DNA of 55,446 bases. Origin: Gracilaria vermiculophylla (lineage: Eukaryota; Rhodophyta; Florideophyceae; Gracilariales; Gracilariaceae). This document shows positions 22,498 through 33,424 of this stretch, piece after piece. The stretch lies in assembly GCA_019155205.2 (NCBI GenBank), contig JAHNZQ020003149.1:590225-645670 (forward strand), given 5' to 3'. The stretch's first letter is position 1, and each line of letters starts with the position of its first letter. The notes beneath the pieces were generated by a model. It saw nothing but the letters and a program-made list of their open reading frames with translations, was not told the origin of the DNA and searched no databases. Made by a program: the position numbers and the translations under genes.

Positions 22498-23050
22498 CTT
22501 GGTAACATCAGTTCTCCTTTCGAGGTGGTAGTGCACAACGTCCGCTAAGAGTTCTTGTTGACTCCGAAGGCGTAGTTTCCAAAAGTTGGTCTTTGGTAAT
22601 CGCTGTCACAAGCCGGGGGAATTCTGAAAGGGGATTTGCAAACACCAAGCGGAGAGGGAGATTCACTGGGCGGACAATGCTCCTACAGGCGCTGCTACTA
22701 GACGCCTTGTGAATCGGCGGCTTAAAAACCCTACTATCTTCAACGAGAGTCTCCAACCGGAAATGTAGACAGAGGCTCAAGGGTGCATGACTTACTCACC
22801 CAGTAGTGGAGCTCGACCGGCAGATGAGGTATCACGCCGTGAGCCCGCCTCGCCAGGTCTCCCTACTATAGTGATTACCTGCCCCAATTAACTAAAGTAA
22901 ATCTAAATTTTACTGTCCCTGAAGAGTACTGCAGCGCACGTGGGCCGAATTATGCACCACGTGGCTCAGTTAGGAAAGTAAGAGCCCTCCTTTATAACAT
23001 CCCGTCGTAAAGCCACACCACAGTATCACTTTAAGATCCACTGTACTGCA
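22498..23050 (-). mobile_element. Older solo LTR of the G1/G3/G4 family
   Basis: About 553 bp homologous over its whole length to the other LTRs of this family, minus orientation (starts near 23050 with TGCAGTACAG, ends near 22498). The ends are mutated (start TGCAG instead of TGTAG). Flanks GCATT (22493-22497) and GCAGT (23051-23055) match at four of five bases, a decayed target duplication. CCACGTGG is kept at 22957-22964. No internal retrotransposon sequence adjoins it, hence a solo LTR. Confidence 0.85.
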
Positions 23051-23125
23051 GCAGTAATCACTTTGAGATCTACATTTGAGGATGTTATCGAGACCGCAAA
23101 ACACTGGGTGTACTTCGTATAGACC

Positions 23126-23539
23126 AGTGTCTATCGGGCCAGCGACCTCATATAATGCCAAATGACCTGATATCACGTCAATTGTATATACTTTAGAGAT
23201 ATGCTAGCACAATTAAAATTTTCGTAATTTATTTTCAATATGACCTCTTTATCGTACCTTTTACACAAGACAGGCAGAACCATGTCCACAACACTTGACA
23301 ATAATTAAAAAAGTTGAATCACTCGCGTCATTAAACAACATCTGTAAATTGGTTCTATGAAGACAGTTCCATGCAGAACGTGATTAGCCCCGAAAGCTGC
23401 TATTCAAGTTTAAAATTTGAAAGGTAAAGGCCTACGGATTAGATTTCAATTTTTTTTTAATTATGCGTGATGGTGCGCTGACCTCATATGAGGTGAAACA
23501 GTCTTCATTAGAGGTCAGTGCACCCGTCCGATAGACACT
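23126..23539. repeat. MITE-like segment bounded by 12-bp inverted repeats
   Basis: AGTGTCTATCGG at 23126-23137 recurs exactly, inverted, at 23528-23539; a GACCTC block recurs just inside both ends. The enclosed 390 bp have no gene. Near the right end, 23472-23485 and 23511-23524 form a 14-bp inverted repeat (13 of 14 pairs) with a 25-base loop that contains part of the palindrome ACCTCATATGAGGT (23481-23494). Could be a non-autonomous DNA transposon; no target duplication was recognised. Confidence 0.35.
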
Positions 23540-24059
23540 TGGCTGAGCTACTGTTGAGCTACCTAGACCCGGCGCATCCCATGTGCCTTCTAATCGATGC
23601 CACATTCGCCATTGGCTGTTCTACGCTTTGGTCTTCCCACTTAAAAAGTCGTGCTACATACCAATTGGCATAAAACAGAAGATCCGCAAGTAAGAAGAAC
23701 TTTGAGTACCGTTCGGTTGCGACAACTACTATAAGACAGTTCGTGCGAATCAATAATATCGTTAAAGGTGCTCTTCACACACTTCAGTAACCACGTGTTT
23801 GAACTTTCTAAACGGACCATTATGGACTGGGTGGACATCGCCTCAGGGGCAGTGCTGGCCCTTTTACTGCAAACGGGCGACGAGTACGACAAATCTGAGA
23901 GGGTGGGCAGATATTGGTTTAAAGTATCAAAGAACTAGAGTATCGATTGGAAGGAAAAGGAAAACAATGTAGTCGAAGGAGATGTTTTAAGACGCAAAAT
24001 CGTTGAAGTAATGGAGCCATGCATTTCAGTGTGATGCAGACTAATGGGCTTGATCAAAG

Positions 24060-25272
24060 CTTACAAGCACCGGACTAAACTCAGCCCGGAAGCTAAAACA
24101 GTTAATCAGGCTGCTTATCGCACGGGACTAAAAGCTCGAGAGGTAGAACTCCATGAGGTTGACCGTATGCTTAAAAAAGCGTGGTAGACTTGGCCACTTC
24201 TGAGTGCGCTTGCCTAAGAGACTTAATCCAGAAGGAAGGAGATACCCAAATGACGTTTTGCGTTGCCTATCAAAAGCTATATGCCGTCACGGAGAGGGTA
24301 TCAAACCGATGGCCTGGATGGACGAGTGTATTGATTCACTGGGAGATGTCAAATTGTTTATCAACTTATAATTTGATTTTGGAAACTGGAAAGTGAATAT
24401 TACAGAACATAAAACGGGAAAAATAACGTTTTCTACCGTCTTATATGGATGCGATTTGATTTGGGCAATGCACTTGTTACCTTCCAGAGGCCCTTAGACA
24501 CCATCTTATCAAGAATTAAGTGTAAAACAGTGTTTATATAGATCGATGATATCGTAATATATTACCGGAAAATCAGGGATTACTTTGACCGTATAGAAAA
24601 CATACTTAACATGCTAGTACAGGTGTGATAGAGTCTTAATATGAAAATATGAATGTTCTCTGAGCAGAAGGTAGAGTACTTGGGATACCGTTTAAGTCCT
24701 TGTTGATTGTGTGTCACCGAAAGAAACGTCGAAGTGATCTATAGAGTGAGGATTCCAAAAAAAGACGGAGATCCGTTCGTTAATTAGCGTATGTAACGTA
24801 TACCGTCGATAAATGAAGGTATTTTACCAAGATTGCAGCTTTCCTGAAGAGGAGATTTCAAGAAGGCCAACCAGAAAGTTTCGACTACCAAAAGGACCAC
24901 AAAGTACAGGCTTTCCTGACCCTAAACGTTGCGCTTCTCACCTCAAATGTGTTATCCTTTCCTAAACCTGGATGCTCTTATACGTTTGATACTGATGAAT
25001 CAACCACTTCGATAGGATTCTACCTTATTCAGGAGCAGGAGAATGGATGCAAATCACTAATTGGATTTTGGAGAAACGTTCTATCCATTGTGAAGCAGAA
25101 CTTATTTGTGACGGAAAATGAACGGCTCGCCGTACTGTGGAGCTTGCTGCTGCTCGGACTGCAGCTTTATGGATGCACTTTTAATCTTTGGATAAATATT
25201 TTTGCCTTGCAGAAAATTTCCAGCCTTGTGGGGGTATTCGGAAGACTGATCACATAAAAATCGCGCTTATTT
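24060..25272 (+). pseudogene. pol: G2 reverse transcriptase and first part of RNase H (broken)
   Basis: Starts with an RT N-terminal block (LSPEAKTVNQAAYRTG, then EVDRMLK) near 24079-24180. CIDSLGDVK lies near 24330 and an IDDIVIYYR block near 24545, where the Tyr before IDD is replaced by a stop. The connection region (FTKIAAFLK) is near 24830. RNase H starts with LSFPKPGCSYTFDTDEST at about 24950 and keeps the NERLAVLW block. Frames change several times. It ends in the target repeat TTATTT (25267-25272) at the copia insertion, and the remaining RNase H frame continues after 31245. Confidence 0.75.
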
Positions 25273-25622
25273 TGTGAAACATCGGGCCAAGTTGCATTTC
25301 TGTTCGATTTTTAACGATGACAAACTATAGGGCACAAACCAACTTGTCCGTATGAATTTGCGTGACACGGTCATCAGGCTGTAATCAGAACCAGACACTT
25401 GCTGTACCTTAGTGGTATATATTGGTGCTCATCCGATCTAGCGCCGTAGATCTCGTAAAAGCCGTCATCTAAGAAAAACAACCATAGTAATTCTTCAACA
25501 ACCCGTATGACCGCGCACTCTGCGCCTGCCATGCCTTCATGCGTGAGCTTGTCCGTTGGACTTCAGCCTTACATTCGAACTACCGCGCACCTGTGCCAGT
25601 GGTTTTAGCCCTGCCGATTGAT
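25273..25622 (+). repeat. 5' LTR of the copia element
   Basis: Starts TGTGAAACATCGGGCC; homologous to 30899-31245 throughout (for example the shared block TAATCAGAACCAGACACTTG). The 3' boundary is set by the last common bases, GATTGAT, and is uncertain by a few bases. GTTATCGG just downstream (about 25633) is a weak match to a copia-type primer site. Confidence 0.85.
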
Positions 25623-25739
25623 ATTCATAACTGTTATCGGTCTCCTTGACCTTTATTGAACATATAGAGCTACGTAATACGTCAAGAAACGATTCGAATC
25701 AAAACATGCAGGACTCATTGCCGATAGAAGATTGAGATC

Positions 25740-27370
25740 CCGCAATTCAGAATGCTTTTATCGAACGACATCTGGCGTTTACAGCTATTGTGAACTTCGA
25801 AGATGATGACCCTTAAGAGCTGCCACCAAATGCTGCGGAAGCCGACAAAGCTGATTACATCAAGGAGGTTATGGAGTACTGTGAAGGCATACTTTCGGCT
25901 CCAAAATCGCCTCACTTCACCAGTGAAGCTTTGTGGATCGAGTATACAGCCACATTCCGAAAGCATACTATTGAGTCTATTCCAAAGCAGTTCGCCCAAC
26001 GATGGGTTGTCTTTCTACTTTCTCGTGGTGTGCACGCTACGAGGAAACGATTCGTTCCCTATGCTCTCGCACTTTCTGAATGCCATTTGCAGGAATATTT
26101 TGTCCCTGGTACCGTTAAAGAGGGAGCCAAAAGTCCACTAATTGCTTCCGGAACCGATCTCCGTGGCCAGAAGCTCCAGGAAACGAGGTGGGCAATATTC
26201 GAAACTTCGCGACAAACGGCGCTGTCAATTTGAATTCCGTTCGAGCTGAAGGAAGGAATTCTCGCCTCTTCCACTCTCACCTCACTCCTGCAGTTACCTT
26301 TGGCCGTGGTCTTGTAGCCAAAACCCACTCTCATGACCACTATGACTACTCTAAGCACAGTAACGATGGCATTACTACAGACGAAAAGAAAATCGTAACT
26401 GACGCATACTCTCCGACCAGTTATTTTCAGATACATGGACGTAGCTCTTGCAATGCTTCACTCGAAATTAGCGGCTTGATGAAAGCTTACCAAGGACGAG
26501 AAAATTTCAGCGGCAGATGTGACGAAGACCACTCATCCGCATTGTTTCTGTATGAAGCACTGTCCCGCGTAAATAAGCTAAACGACCAAAAAAAGGCCGA
26601 AGGAGTCCCATTCATGTTGAAGGACGCAGCCTTATCGAACATTTCGTGTGTGTACTGCACTAGAGCCAACTTCGAGCAGGTCCGCCGGAAGCTCTTCATC
26701 TTTTACACGCATGAAGAGCAGAGAAACCGTGTTCTCTTACAGTGGCAAACGATGAAGTTGTCGGGAGCTATGAAGGAGGATCCAGAGAAAAGCGAAGCAG
26801 AGGTGTTCCGAACTTTTTCATTCACGTTTTCTGTTCTACAGAAGCAGCTGTCAAATAACTACCAGCACGATGCATCACTGCACGACTAGCTGATTTTCGC
26901 TTTCGATATCGATCGCATACAGCAATCGCTTAGAGAACGCGTTCTGACGACAGCACAAGAAGCTAGTAGCCGTATTGCGACCTTTCTTTCTCACGAATCG
27001 AGATCCGTCGCTTTCTGCGTTACCGAAGACATGACCAATAACGCGGCCCTCGACAGCCTTGGAAGGCAATATGGTGGAGAGACAAGGAAGCAAATGGGCT
27101 CTGCAAGACCAAACCAGCAGTATGGAAGGAACAAGAAGCTTTCTTCGCTATGGATTAAGGGCGTGAAAGGATGTTACGTTTTTGGACAAGATCATAAAGC
27201 CCGCACTTGTCACTCCCCGGAAGAAGAGAGCGCTGCGGTAAAGTACCTGCTGTCCTCTCACCCTTCCGCGGTGCTCGCTGTCGAAGATGTAGCGTTCATC
27301 TCCGAGCAGTTGCACGAACCTTTGGAAGCCACCACCCAAGAAGAGAGTGTGCTGTTTTCTGATTCTTAGG
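25740..27370 (+). pseudogene. gag: Copia gag (broken)
   Basis: Particle protein of the copia element. It starts with an acidic stretch and ELPPNAAEADKADYIKEV (near 25815), then a helical capsid-like region. A frameshift near 26200 moves the reading to the frame that stays open to about 26889. After a stop, the same type of reading continues to 27369. The nucleocapsid remnant GCYVFGQDHKARTCHS (near 27170-27220) has the zinc-knuckle layout with the second Cys replaced by Phe, so RNA binding by a zinc knuckle is doubtful. Confidence 0.75.
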
Positions 27371-27391
27371 ACGAGGACACTGTCTGCTTCT

Positions 27392-27900
27392 CTATGGAGG
27401 CTAGTTCTTTGCAGAAAGATGTTGAAATTTACTTGGCCAATTCAGCCTTCGTACACGGTAGGACGTTCTCCCAAGATCTCCAAAACGAAATGGAAGCTAT
27501 GTTTTCAGCGTTTCTCATGGGTGACGCTTCGCGCTTCAAAGGAATTCTTATTTATAACTGTGCAAATAAGTTCTTCGTCATGCCCTATTCGAAGTATCGC
27601 GCATATTGCGAGGCGTAAAGTGTCCCAATGAATATTGACAGAGATGGAGGCCCTTCAATGTTTGGAATTGGAAGCACTTCAATGGTCAGCGGAACCGCAG
27701 TGGTTCACATCCCTTTCACAGACCTGGATTTGGTTATCGACGTGAAGATCCAGATCATGGAAAGCGACGCCCCATTGTTGCTGAGTATAAAGGACATGAG
27801 GGACAATGGCCTAGACATTAGCATCCAAGATGAAGCGGTCAAGTTTACGAACGCGGAACAGAATCTGGCTATGGAAAACTACTTTCTTGTGCACCGTTAA
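27392..27900 (+). pseudogene. Copia protease region (broken)
   Basis: Reading FKGILIYNCANKFF (near 27535-27580) sits where the copia aspartic protease has its catalytic DTG-type motif; here the motif is lost. After one stop and a short gap, GIGSTSMVSGTAVVHIPF and LLSIKDMRDNGLDIS match the flap and C-terminal blocks of this protease class. Ends ENYFLVHR before the GAG-preintegrase segment. Confidence 0.65.
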
Positions 27901-27929
27901 AAACCTCAGGATCTAAGCTAAGCAACTTA

Positions 27930-29215
27930 AACCGAACGAGAAGTGCGAAAACATCATCGCCTTTTCAACCATCCTTCTGTGCAAGCGCTCTACAATGTTT
28001 TGAAGCGTGCCAACCGATATGAACTACATGGACCCGTTTGTAAGACTCAGGAGAAAATCTTGCGAGACCGCGAGGTTTGTATCCAACACACCGTGAGGCC
28101 AAGGCGTTTCAAGGTCACAATTGGCACCGACGATCTGCTATTCCACCACATGGTCGCTGTAGACGTCATGCATATCAACAGTCGCTCTGTTTTGCACCTT
28201 GTGGATAACGCTACACACTTTAATGCCGCAAGCGTTTTGAAGAACATGACATCTCATCATGTGTGGAAGACCATTCTGAAGTGCTGGAGTCGCGTTCATC
28301 TTCTACCACCTGATTTCCTGCACGTAGATCAGGTATTGAACTTCATCTCAGCAGAGGTCGCAGCCAACGCCGCGGCAGACGGTATCAATGTGGTCGAAGC
28401 TCCCTTCGAGTCCCTGTTTACCATGTCGCCTGTCGAGTGCTACCATGCACCTTTCCGGGTCGCGTACACCAAAACTCGTGATTCGATGCAACGCTCCAAG
28501 ACCAATGAAGAATGTCTGCAGATGGCTGTGAAGAGCGTCAATGACACCATCGGAACAGAAGGTCTCTGCCCTACGATCCTGGTTTTTGGCACCCTGCCAC
28601 GACTAGCTAAGGAGGGATGCGCATGTTAGAAAACAGGTGAGCTATTTGCGCTATACTCTCTTGTGACACAGGGCGCACAGTTCACCATTTGAACTATCAA
28701 CACGCCCCCTCGCCCTGTACTTCCTTACAGAACAAGACCTCGAGCTTACAGTAGCCAATCTTCACTACTGCTGTACACCTGTACAATTTCTCAGGCTCAG
28801 GTCACTTCTGGGAGTCGAACCCAGGGTCCTAGCGTTTAGCTGGGCCCATAACCTGTTAGAAAACAGGTGAGCTATTTGCGCTATACTCTCTTGTGACACA
28901 GGGCGCACAGTTCACCATTTGAACTATCAACAGCGCAGACACTTAACTGCAACGTGCGCGTGCAATGGAAGCAGCTACGAAAGCCGTGCAGAAGGAGTAA
29001 GCCTCTCGTCGTATTACGTTTGGTCTCAAGTATGACCACGGACCCAAGCATGTCGAAGCTAGTGCAAAACTACGTAAGCTACCAGCAGGATCCCCTGTGT
29101 ATCTTTTTTGCAAGAAGAGCAAGAAGTGGGAAGAACCATTCCCCTTTATCCAGGTTAAGGGAAAGACAGTCGTTGTACCATTCCCTCCGGGAGAAAGATC
29201 TTCATATCTAACGTA
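27930..29215 (+). pseudogene. Copia integrase, interrupted by a TRIM
   Basis: Starts with the zinc-binding HHRLFNHPS block, then a DDE core: VDVMHI, DNATHF, HVDQVLNF (the second Asp in DQ context rather than DxG), and a later region where the catalytic Glu of VERYH reads VECYH. The reading stays open from 27943 to the TRIM at 28624 and resumes after the second GCGCA repeat (MEAATKAVQKE near 28965, then a C-terminal KKWEEPFPFI block near 29130). The TRIM therefore cut a reading that was still mostly open. Confidence 0.8.
28624..28932 (-). mobile_element. TRIM copy 1 (309 bp) in copia integrase
   Basis: Two 79-bp direct repeats, identical to each other by eye (28624-28702 and 28854-28932), start TGTT and end AACA and enclose about 151 bp. 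Target duplication GCGCA at 28619-28623 and 28933-28937. On the minus strand the 5' repeat is followed at once by GGTTATGGGCCCAGC, the reverse complement of the initiator tRNA-Met anticodon arm, as used by copia-type half-tRNA priming. A purine tract ending GAGGGGGCG precedes the 3' repeat. There is no ORF, so it is a terminal-repeat retrotransposon in miniature. Identical repeats indicate recent insertion. Confidence 0.9.
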
Positions 29216-30861
29216 GTGAAGCCCGTCGTTCAGTATTTTCTTCGTGAGTGCGCTAATGTGAACAGCAATGAGAGATCACAGCCTATCTACAAACTCAGAA
29301 ACAATTCGGAACAGGAAGGTACTCCAAGTATTGTAGAACAGTATGCGGTGATGTTCAACTCCATGAAAGTAAATATTTACTTTCGAGTGTCAGCACCCTT
29401 ATTCAGGGAGGCTCGGGAGACGGAACAGACTTAACTCATGAAGAACGGTACATTCGCGAAGCACTCATCAGTGCCAGAACTTCAGCGTATCTACGGTACA
29501 AGGTTCGTCGATGCATACAAAATAATCGAAGGAGAGAAAACTCAGAAGTCTCGTCTTGTTGTACAGAACTACTCTGGCCTGCAAGCTTCTTCTATATTTA
29601 CTAAGACTCCGACAATCAGCAGATTAGGACCACGAGTTACAGTCTCTCTTGCAGCCTGTTTTCAGTATCAAACCTCTTACTTTCGCGACACCTCCCAGGC
29701 CTACGTTCAGTCTCGTTCAACTCTTGAGCGCCAAATTTTCCATTTTCTACCTCCGAAGATTGATCTCGGTGATGATGAGGTATTTCTGGCATTGAAACCA
29801 CTTTACGGTATACCAAAGAGTGGCCTTGACTAGTGTTTGACGTACCAAACTCACCATCAGGAGAAACTGAAGATGAAATCTACCAAATCGGAACGATGTG
29901 TGCTGCTCAGAGGAGAAGGATTGATTGTGCGCGGAGTCACGGCTGTGCCAGTATATGACTCATTCGGCCAGGGCTGTGAAGAACTTATCGACGAAGAAGA
30001 TGGACTTTTTCATTTTTAAGTCAAAGCCTAAGAAGCTAGTGTCAAAAAAAGAAGGTGGCGTGTTCAACGGAGTTAAGATCTGGGGAACATATGATTCTTC
30101 GTACACTATGAACCAGGTGGAGAAACTTAAGAATCTCAAGCTTGCATCTAACGCTGAGGCGTTTACCAGTATCCGTGCGGCTGTTCAGTGATCGGAAACT
30201 GTGTACTTCCGGACATGTGAGTGGCAGTTCAACTTCCTGCTACTGATGGAACTAGTCCATCGACAGAGCAGATTAAAGATTCCAACAAATTAGTCAGTCA
30301 CTTCCATGCTACAAAGAACGACGGAATTCGCTTTAGTCTACTAGACGGGGACTCTCTCCGTCTAGTTTTGTTCCCAGACGCGTCGGTTTCCAATGCCACA
30401 AATCTTTAATCTCAACTGGGATTGGTTCTTTAAATGATAGATAAGCACAATCACGGTAACGTCGAGCACTATGAAAGCTCTCGCTTCAAACGATTTACTC
30501 GTTCCGTCATGGCCGCGGAGATACATGCTTTTTTTATGGGTTGGATAATGCATTTATTGCTCGTAATATGATCGTGGAGATACTAGGACGAGCTATCGAG
30601 GTGAACGTCTACATAGACTCAGAGACACTGTTTAATGTCGCGGCAAAGAATGCAGGAACTTTGGAGAAACGTCTCCAAATCGATGTCTTTGGACTACGTG
30701 AGAGCCATGAAAAGGGCGAGATGCGGAACGTGGCGTGGATTCAAAGTGCAGAAAATATAAGCGACGCGCAGACGAAACAATGCATCTGGATGAAGCATTC
30801 TCTAGGGATGACGATGGCAGCAAGCAAGTTCTGTGTTCAAGCAAAAAAAATGGGTGAGTAG
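29216..30861 (+). pseudogene. Copia reverse transcriptase and RNase H (broken)
   Basis: RT begins near 29220. Blocks: TRFVDAYKII (near 29500), RDTSQAYVQSRSTLERQIF (near 29690), LKPLYGIPKSGLD (29790-29830), and the catalytic-site region near 29945 where the YVDD-type motif reads VPVYDSFG, leaving one Asp. RNase H-side blocks: VLFPDASVSNATNL (near 30365) and a C-terminal LEKRLQIDVFGLRESHEKGE (near 30660-30720) followed by NISDAQTK. Many stops; non-functional. Confidence 0.8.
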
Positions 30862-30898
30862 GCCTTATGAAGTGTCAGCAAAAAAGAAAAGTAGTGAG

Positions 30899-31245
30899 TG
30901 TGAATCATCGGGCTAAGTTGCATGTCTGTTTGATGTTTAACGATAACAAAGTACAGGGGATGCACCAACTTGTCCGTCTAGATTTGCGTGACACTGTCAT
31001 TAGGCTATAATCAGAACCAGACACTTGCTGTACCTTAGTAGTACATATTGGTGCTCATCCGATCTAGCGCAGTAGATCTCGTAAAAGTCATCAAGTAAAA
31101 ATAACCAAAGCATTTCTTCAACTACCCGTACATCCGCGCACTCCGCGCTTTCCGTGACTTCCTGCGTGAGCTTTTCCGTTGCACCTCAGCCTCGCATTCG
31201 AACTACCACGCACCTAAGCCAGTGGTTTAAGCCCTGCAGATTGAT
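30899..31245 (+). repeat. 3' LTR of the copia element
   Basis: Starts TGTGAATCATCGGGC after a purine-rich tract. It aligns with 25273-25622 with scattered substitutions, so the insertion is not recent. Followed by the target repeat TTATTT. Confidence 0.85.
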
Positions 31246-32821
31246 TTATTTGAGTTCGACTATGAAGTCTAATACCGATCGCAAAATAAAGTACAACGTG
31301 GCGGGCGAGCTGATTTCTATTCATGCCGATGAGCTACAAAAGGAAACCGTGGAAGAAAACATCCTGTATTTCAACATGGGGTATGCTGGTAATGATGAAA
31401 TCCAAAGGAAAATTGAACTCAAGCGAGCCTTCTAGAATAAAAAAGAATACATGAAATATAGAACAGTAGCTTTGTTGTCGGTTATGGCCATCCTACCGAA
31501 GACGAGAACTAAAGAGAAACTCGTACAAAAACAGGCGACCGACGGGTATTGCAAGGGGTTCATTCTACTAATAGATCAGAAAGAGAGCCAGTTTGACTAC
31601 TAGCACGGAGAGTACTTGGTGTGGAGATCAAACCGCAATGGAAGGCTTCAAAATGTGGTCCACGAGTCATTCGGTTCATGGGTATTGCATCGGGCACAAG
31701 TCCCTGGGCTCTTTATCAATCCAGGTGGTTCATGTAAATACTCAATTCAAAGGCGGGAAACTTTCTGGCTCCTGCCGGTACATGATGTTTAGGATTTCGT
31801 GGATATATGCTCATATTGTTCGAAGACCCGATGCAGGATGCACGAGGATGGGAAAGGCATAAAACTGCTTCCTGCTGCGGGCCCGTTGGAAATCATAGCT
31901 ATTCAGCAGATGAGATTGGTATCTGAAACGTCCAAGGGTATAAGCATGTGCAATCCATCACCGAGAGGATTTCCAAGTGGAAGAGATCCGTTTCACGGCA
32001 GAGATCTACCTTGACAGTCCTAGCGGAAGCATTTAGTGCCAACTGGGAAACTTTTTGTGGCGCACCACTCTTCCGTTTTACGAAGAACAAATCCAACTTG
32101 GCGTGAACGTTCTTTGAATCGTGTATTTCCTTCTGGATTTGATGCACTGCTTTACTCTCACGATATGTCCCCTTACCAGTTTCCAATTTGAACGGATCAT
32201 CAAAATCTCAGTGGTGAGGGTCCGACATTACAAAGCAAAACATCGCCCGTCTTGTGCGAATTTCATTCAGCCATTAACTTACGCTTACAAACTACAGATT
32301 TACAGGTTTACTGGGATGACAGCGTTCGAGCTGGGTTTGGCCCGTCATCCTTCCGGTAGAAATTCAACCATAAACCTACGAGTCAACAGGCCGCGGGACC
32401 TCAAACATCCTTACGGGTGAGAACGTTCATTCCCCAACGCTTCCCAGAATCCTTTGAAGATGCCTCGAATCGGATGAAGGATGCTCAATAGCAGTACAAA
32501 ACGTATTATGACCAAACCTTGAAGCACAAGCACTAATTGGGACCTAGAAAGTACGTGTTTGGGAACTTTCTTACCGGTATTGCCGGATCAGTCTCAGAAG
32601 CTGGTCAAAAATACCAGCTGGAAGATGAACGGATCAAGTTGAAGTTACCGCCGAGGTCCACGCGCCCGTATGAGAAGTTACCGCCGAGGTCCACTCGCCC
32701 ATTTGAGTTGTTGCGATATGATAGTGTTGCAGTGTCCATCCGAGTACGGGCACTTGCCGGTACCATATCCGTTGAACGGGTTTCAAAGGCTTCTCGCCCT
32801 CCATCGACTATCGGTCGTTGA
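31246..32821 (+). pseudogene. pol: G2 RNase H end and integrase (broken)
   Basis: Directly after copia the reading LFEFDYEV completes the RNase H block that stopped at 25272. The integrase zinc-finger CSYCSKTRC lies near 31805, followed by LLPAAGPLEIIAIQ at the core start, with the first catalytic Asp replaced. PLTYAYKLQIYRFTG (32269-32313) and FELGLARHP match the core end. A last open frame (32537-32821) has a short tandem duplication. Integrase would insert the element; this copy cannot. Confidence 0.72.
32641..32706 (+). repeat. 33-bp tandem duplication
   Basis: Two adjacent 33-base units (32641-32673, 32674-32706) differing at a few bases, each encoding KLPPRSTRP plus an aromatic residue and Glu. 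It keeps frame inside the last G2 frame. Confidence 0.85.
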
Positions 32822-33424
32822 AAAAATCAATTAAAATAAATTGACTGTGCAAAAGGCTTTGCATCGTAGTCAAACTTATCAACAAAAGATAGCAGTCCTT
32901 AACCGCATCTGTAAATCTTCCAAGTTGGTGTCGAAAGGAACGCTGGTCACGCATAGATAACTAAAGGGTTCGAATACCACTTTTGATGGTACGGATAAGG
33001 TGTTTTACAGGATGCTCTAGAGCCCCCGCGGCATTTCCGATAAAACTCATTTCTTAGGTATAAGTGCCCTGGCGACCATCAACCACGAGTTGGAGCATTT
33101 CTAATCCCCAGGAGAACAACCACGGAACAAAGAGTGGGGTAATATTGCTCACGAGCAGGAATTGAAAACCCCCAGACGCAAATAAGACAGCGAGGAAGAA
33201 GAAAGAATGTGGAGAAGAAGAATGGAATACCAAAGAATGAAGAAGGTGACGAAGAAGCCTTACTTAAAGAAACATAAGAAGATGAAGAAAATGACTAGCA
33301 AGGAAGGTATATGCATTGGGGAGTAAAGCTATGCCATGGCCATCGAGCCAACTACCCATCCATGGGAAGCTCACTGACGCCGCAAGAATTAGGCGGGAAA
33401 CAAATGGAGGTGGAAAGTAGAGGT
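32822..33424. other. End of G2 or flanking DNA, no gene
   Basis: No recognisable coding sequence. 33175-33305 is strongly purine-rich (GAAGAAGAAAG-type), which could be a degenerate polypurine tract before a lost 3' LTR, or simple sequence. Confidence 0.35.

Larger units (their letters stand above)
25273..31245 (+). mobile_element. Ty1/copia retrotransposon nested in G2
   Basis: Two LTRs of about 350 bp (25273-25622 and 30899-31245) enclose gag, protease, integrase, RT and RNase H in copia order. The direct repeat TTATTT flanks it (25267-25272, 31246-31251), and the host RNase H frame continues across (Leu-Phe before, Glu-Phe-Asp-Tyr-Glu-Val after), which proves insertion into G2. A purine-rich tract (about 30880-30898) precedes the 3' LTR. 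A TRIM lies inside its integrase. All ORFs are broken. Confidence 0.92.
23900..33250 (+). mobile_element. Decayed Ty3/gypsy element G2 (different family), split by a copia element
   Basis: Boundaries approximate; no LTR pair found. The plus strand reads RT, RNase H, (copia insertion), rest of RNase H, integrase, in gypsy order, with a stop or frameshift every few dozen codons. RT motifs such as CIDSLGD and IDDIVIY, and the RNase H block DTDESTTSIGFYL, are close to but distinct from G1/G3. It is the oldest layer of the nest because copia lies inside it. Confidence 0.72.

Noticed and set aside
28800..28860. A genuine tRNA gene
   Set aside because: Only the T-arm is perfect; the anticodon-arm match is on the strand expected of a primer-binding site, and no complete cloverleaf with a normal acceptor stem can be drawn.
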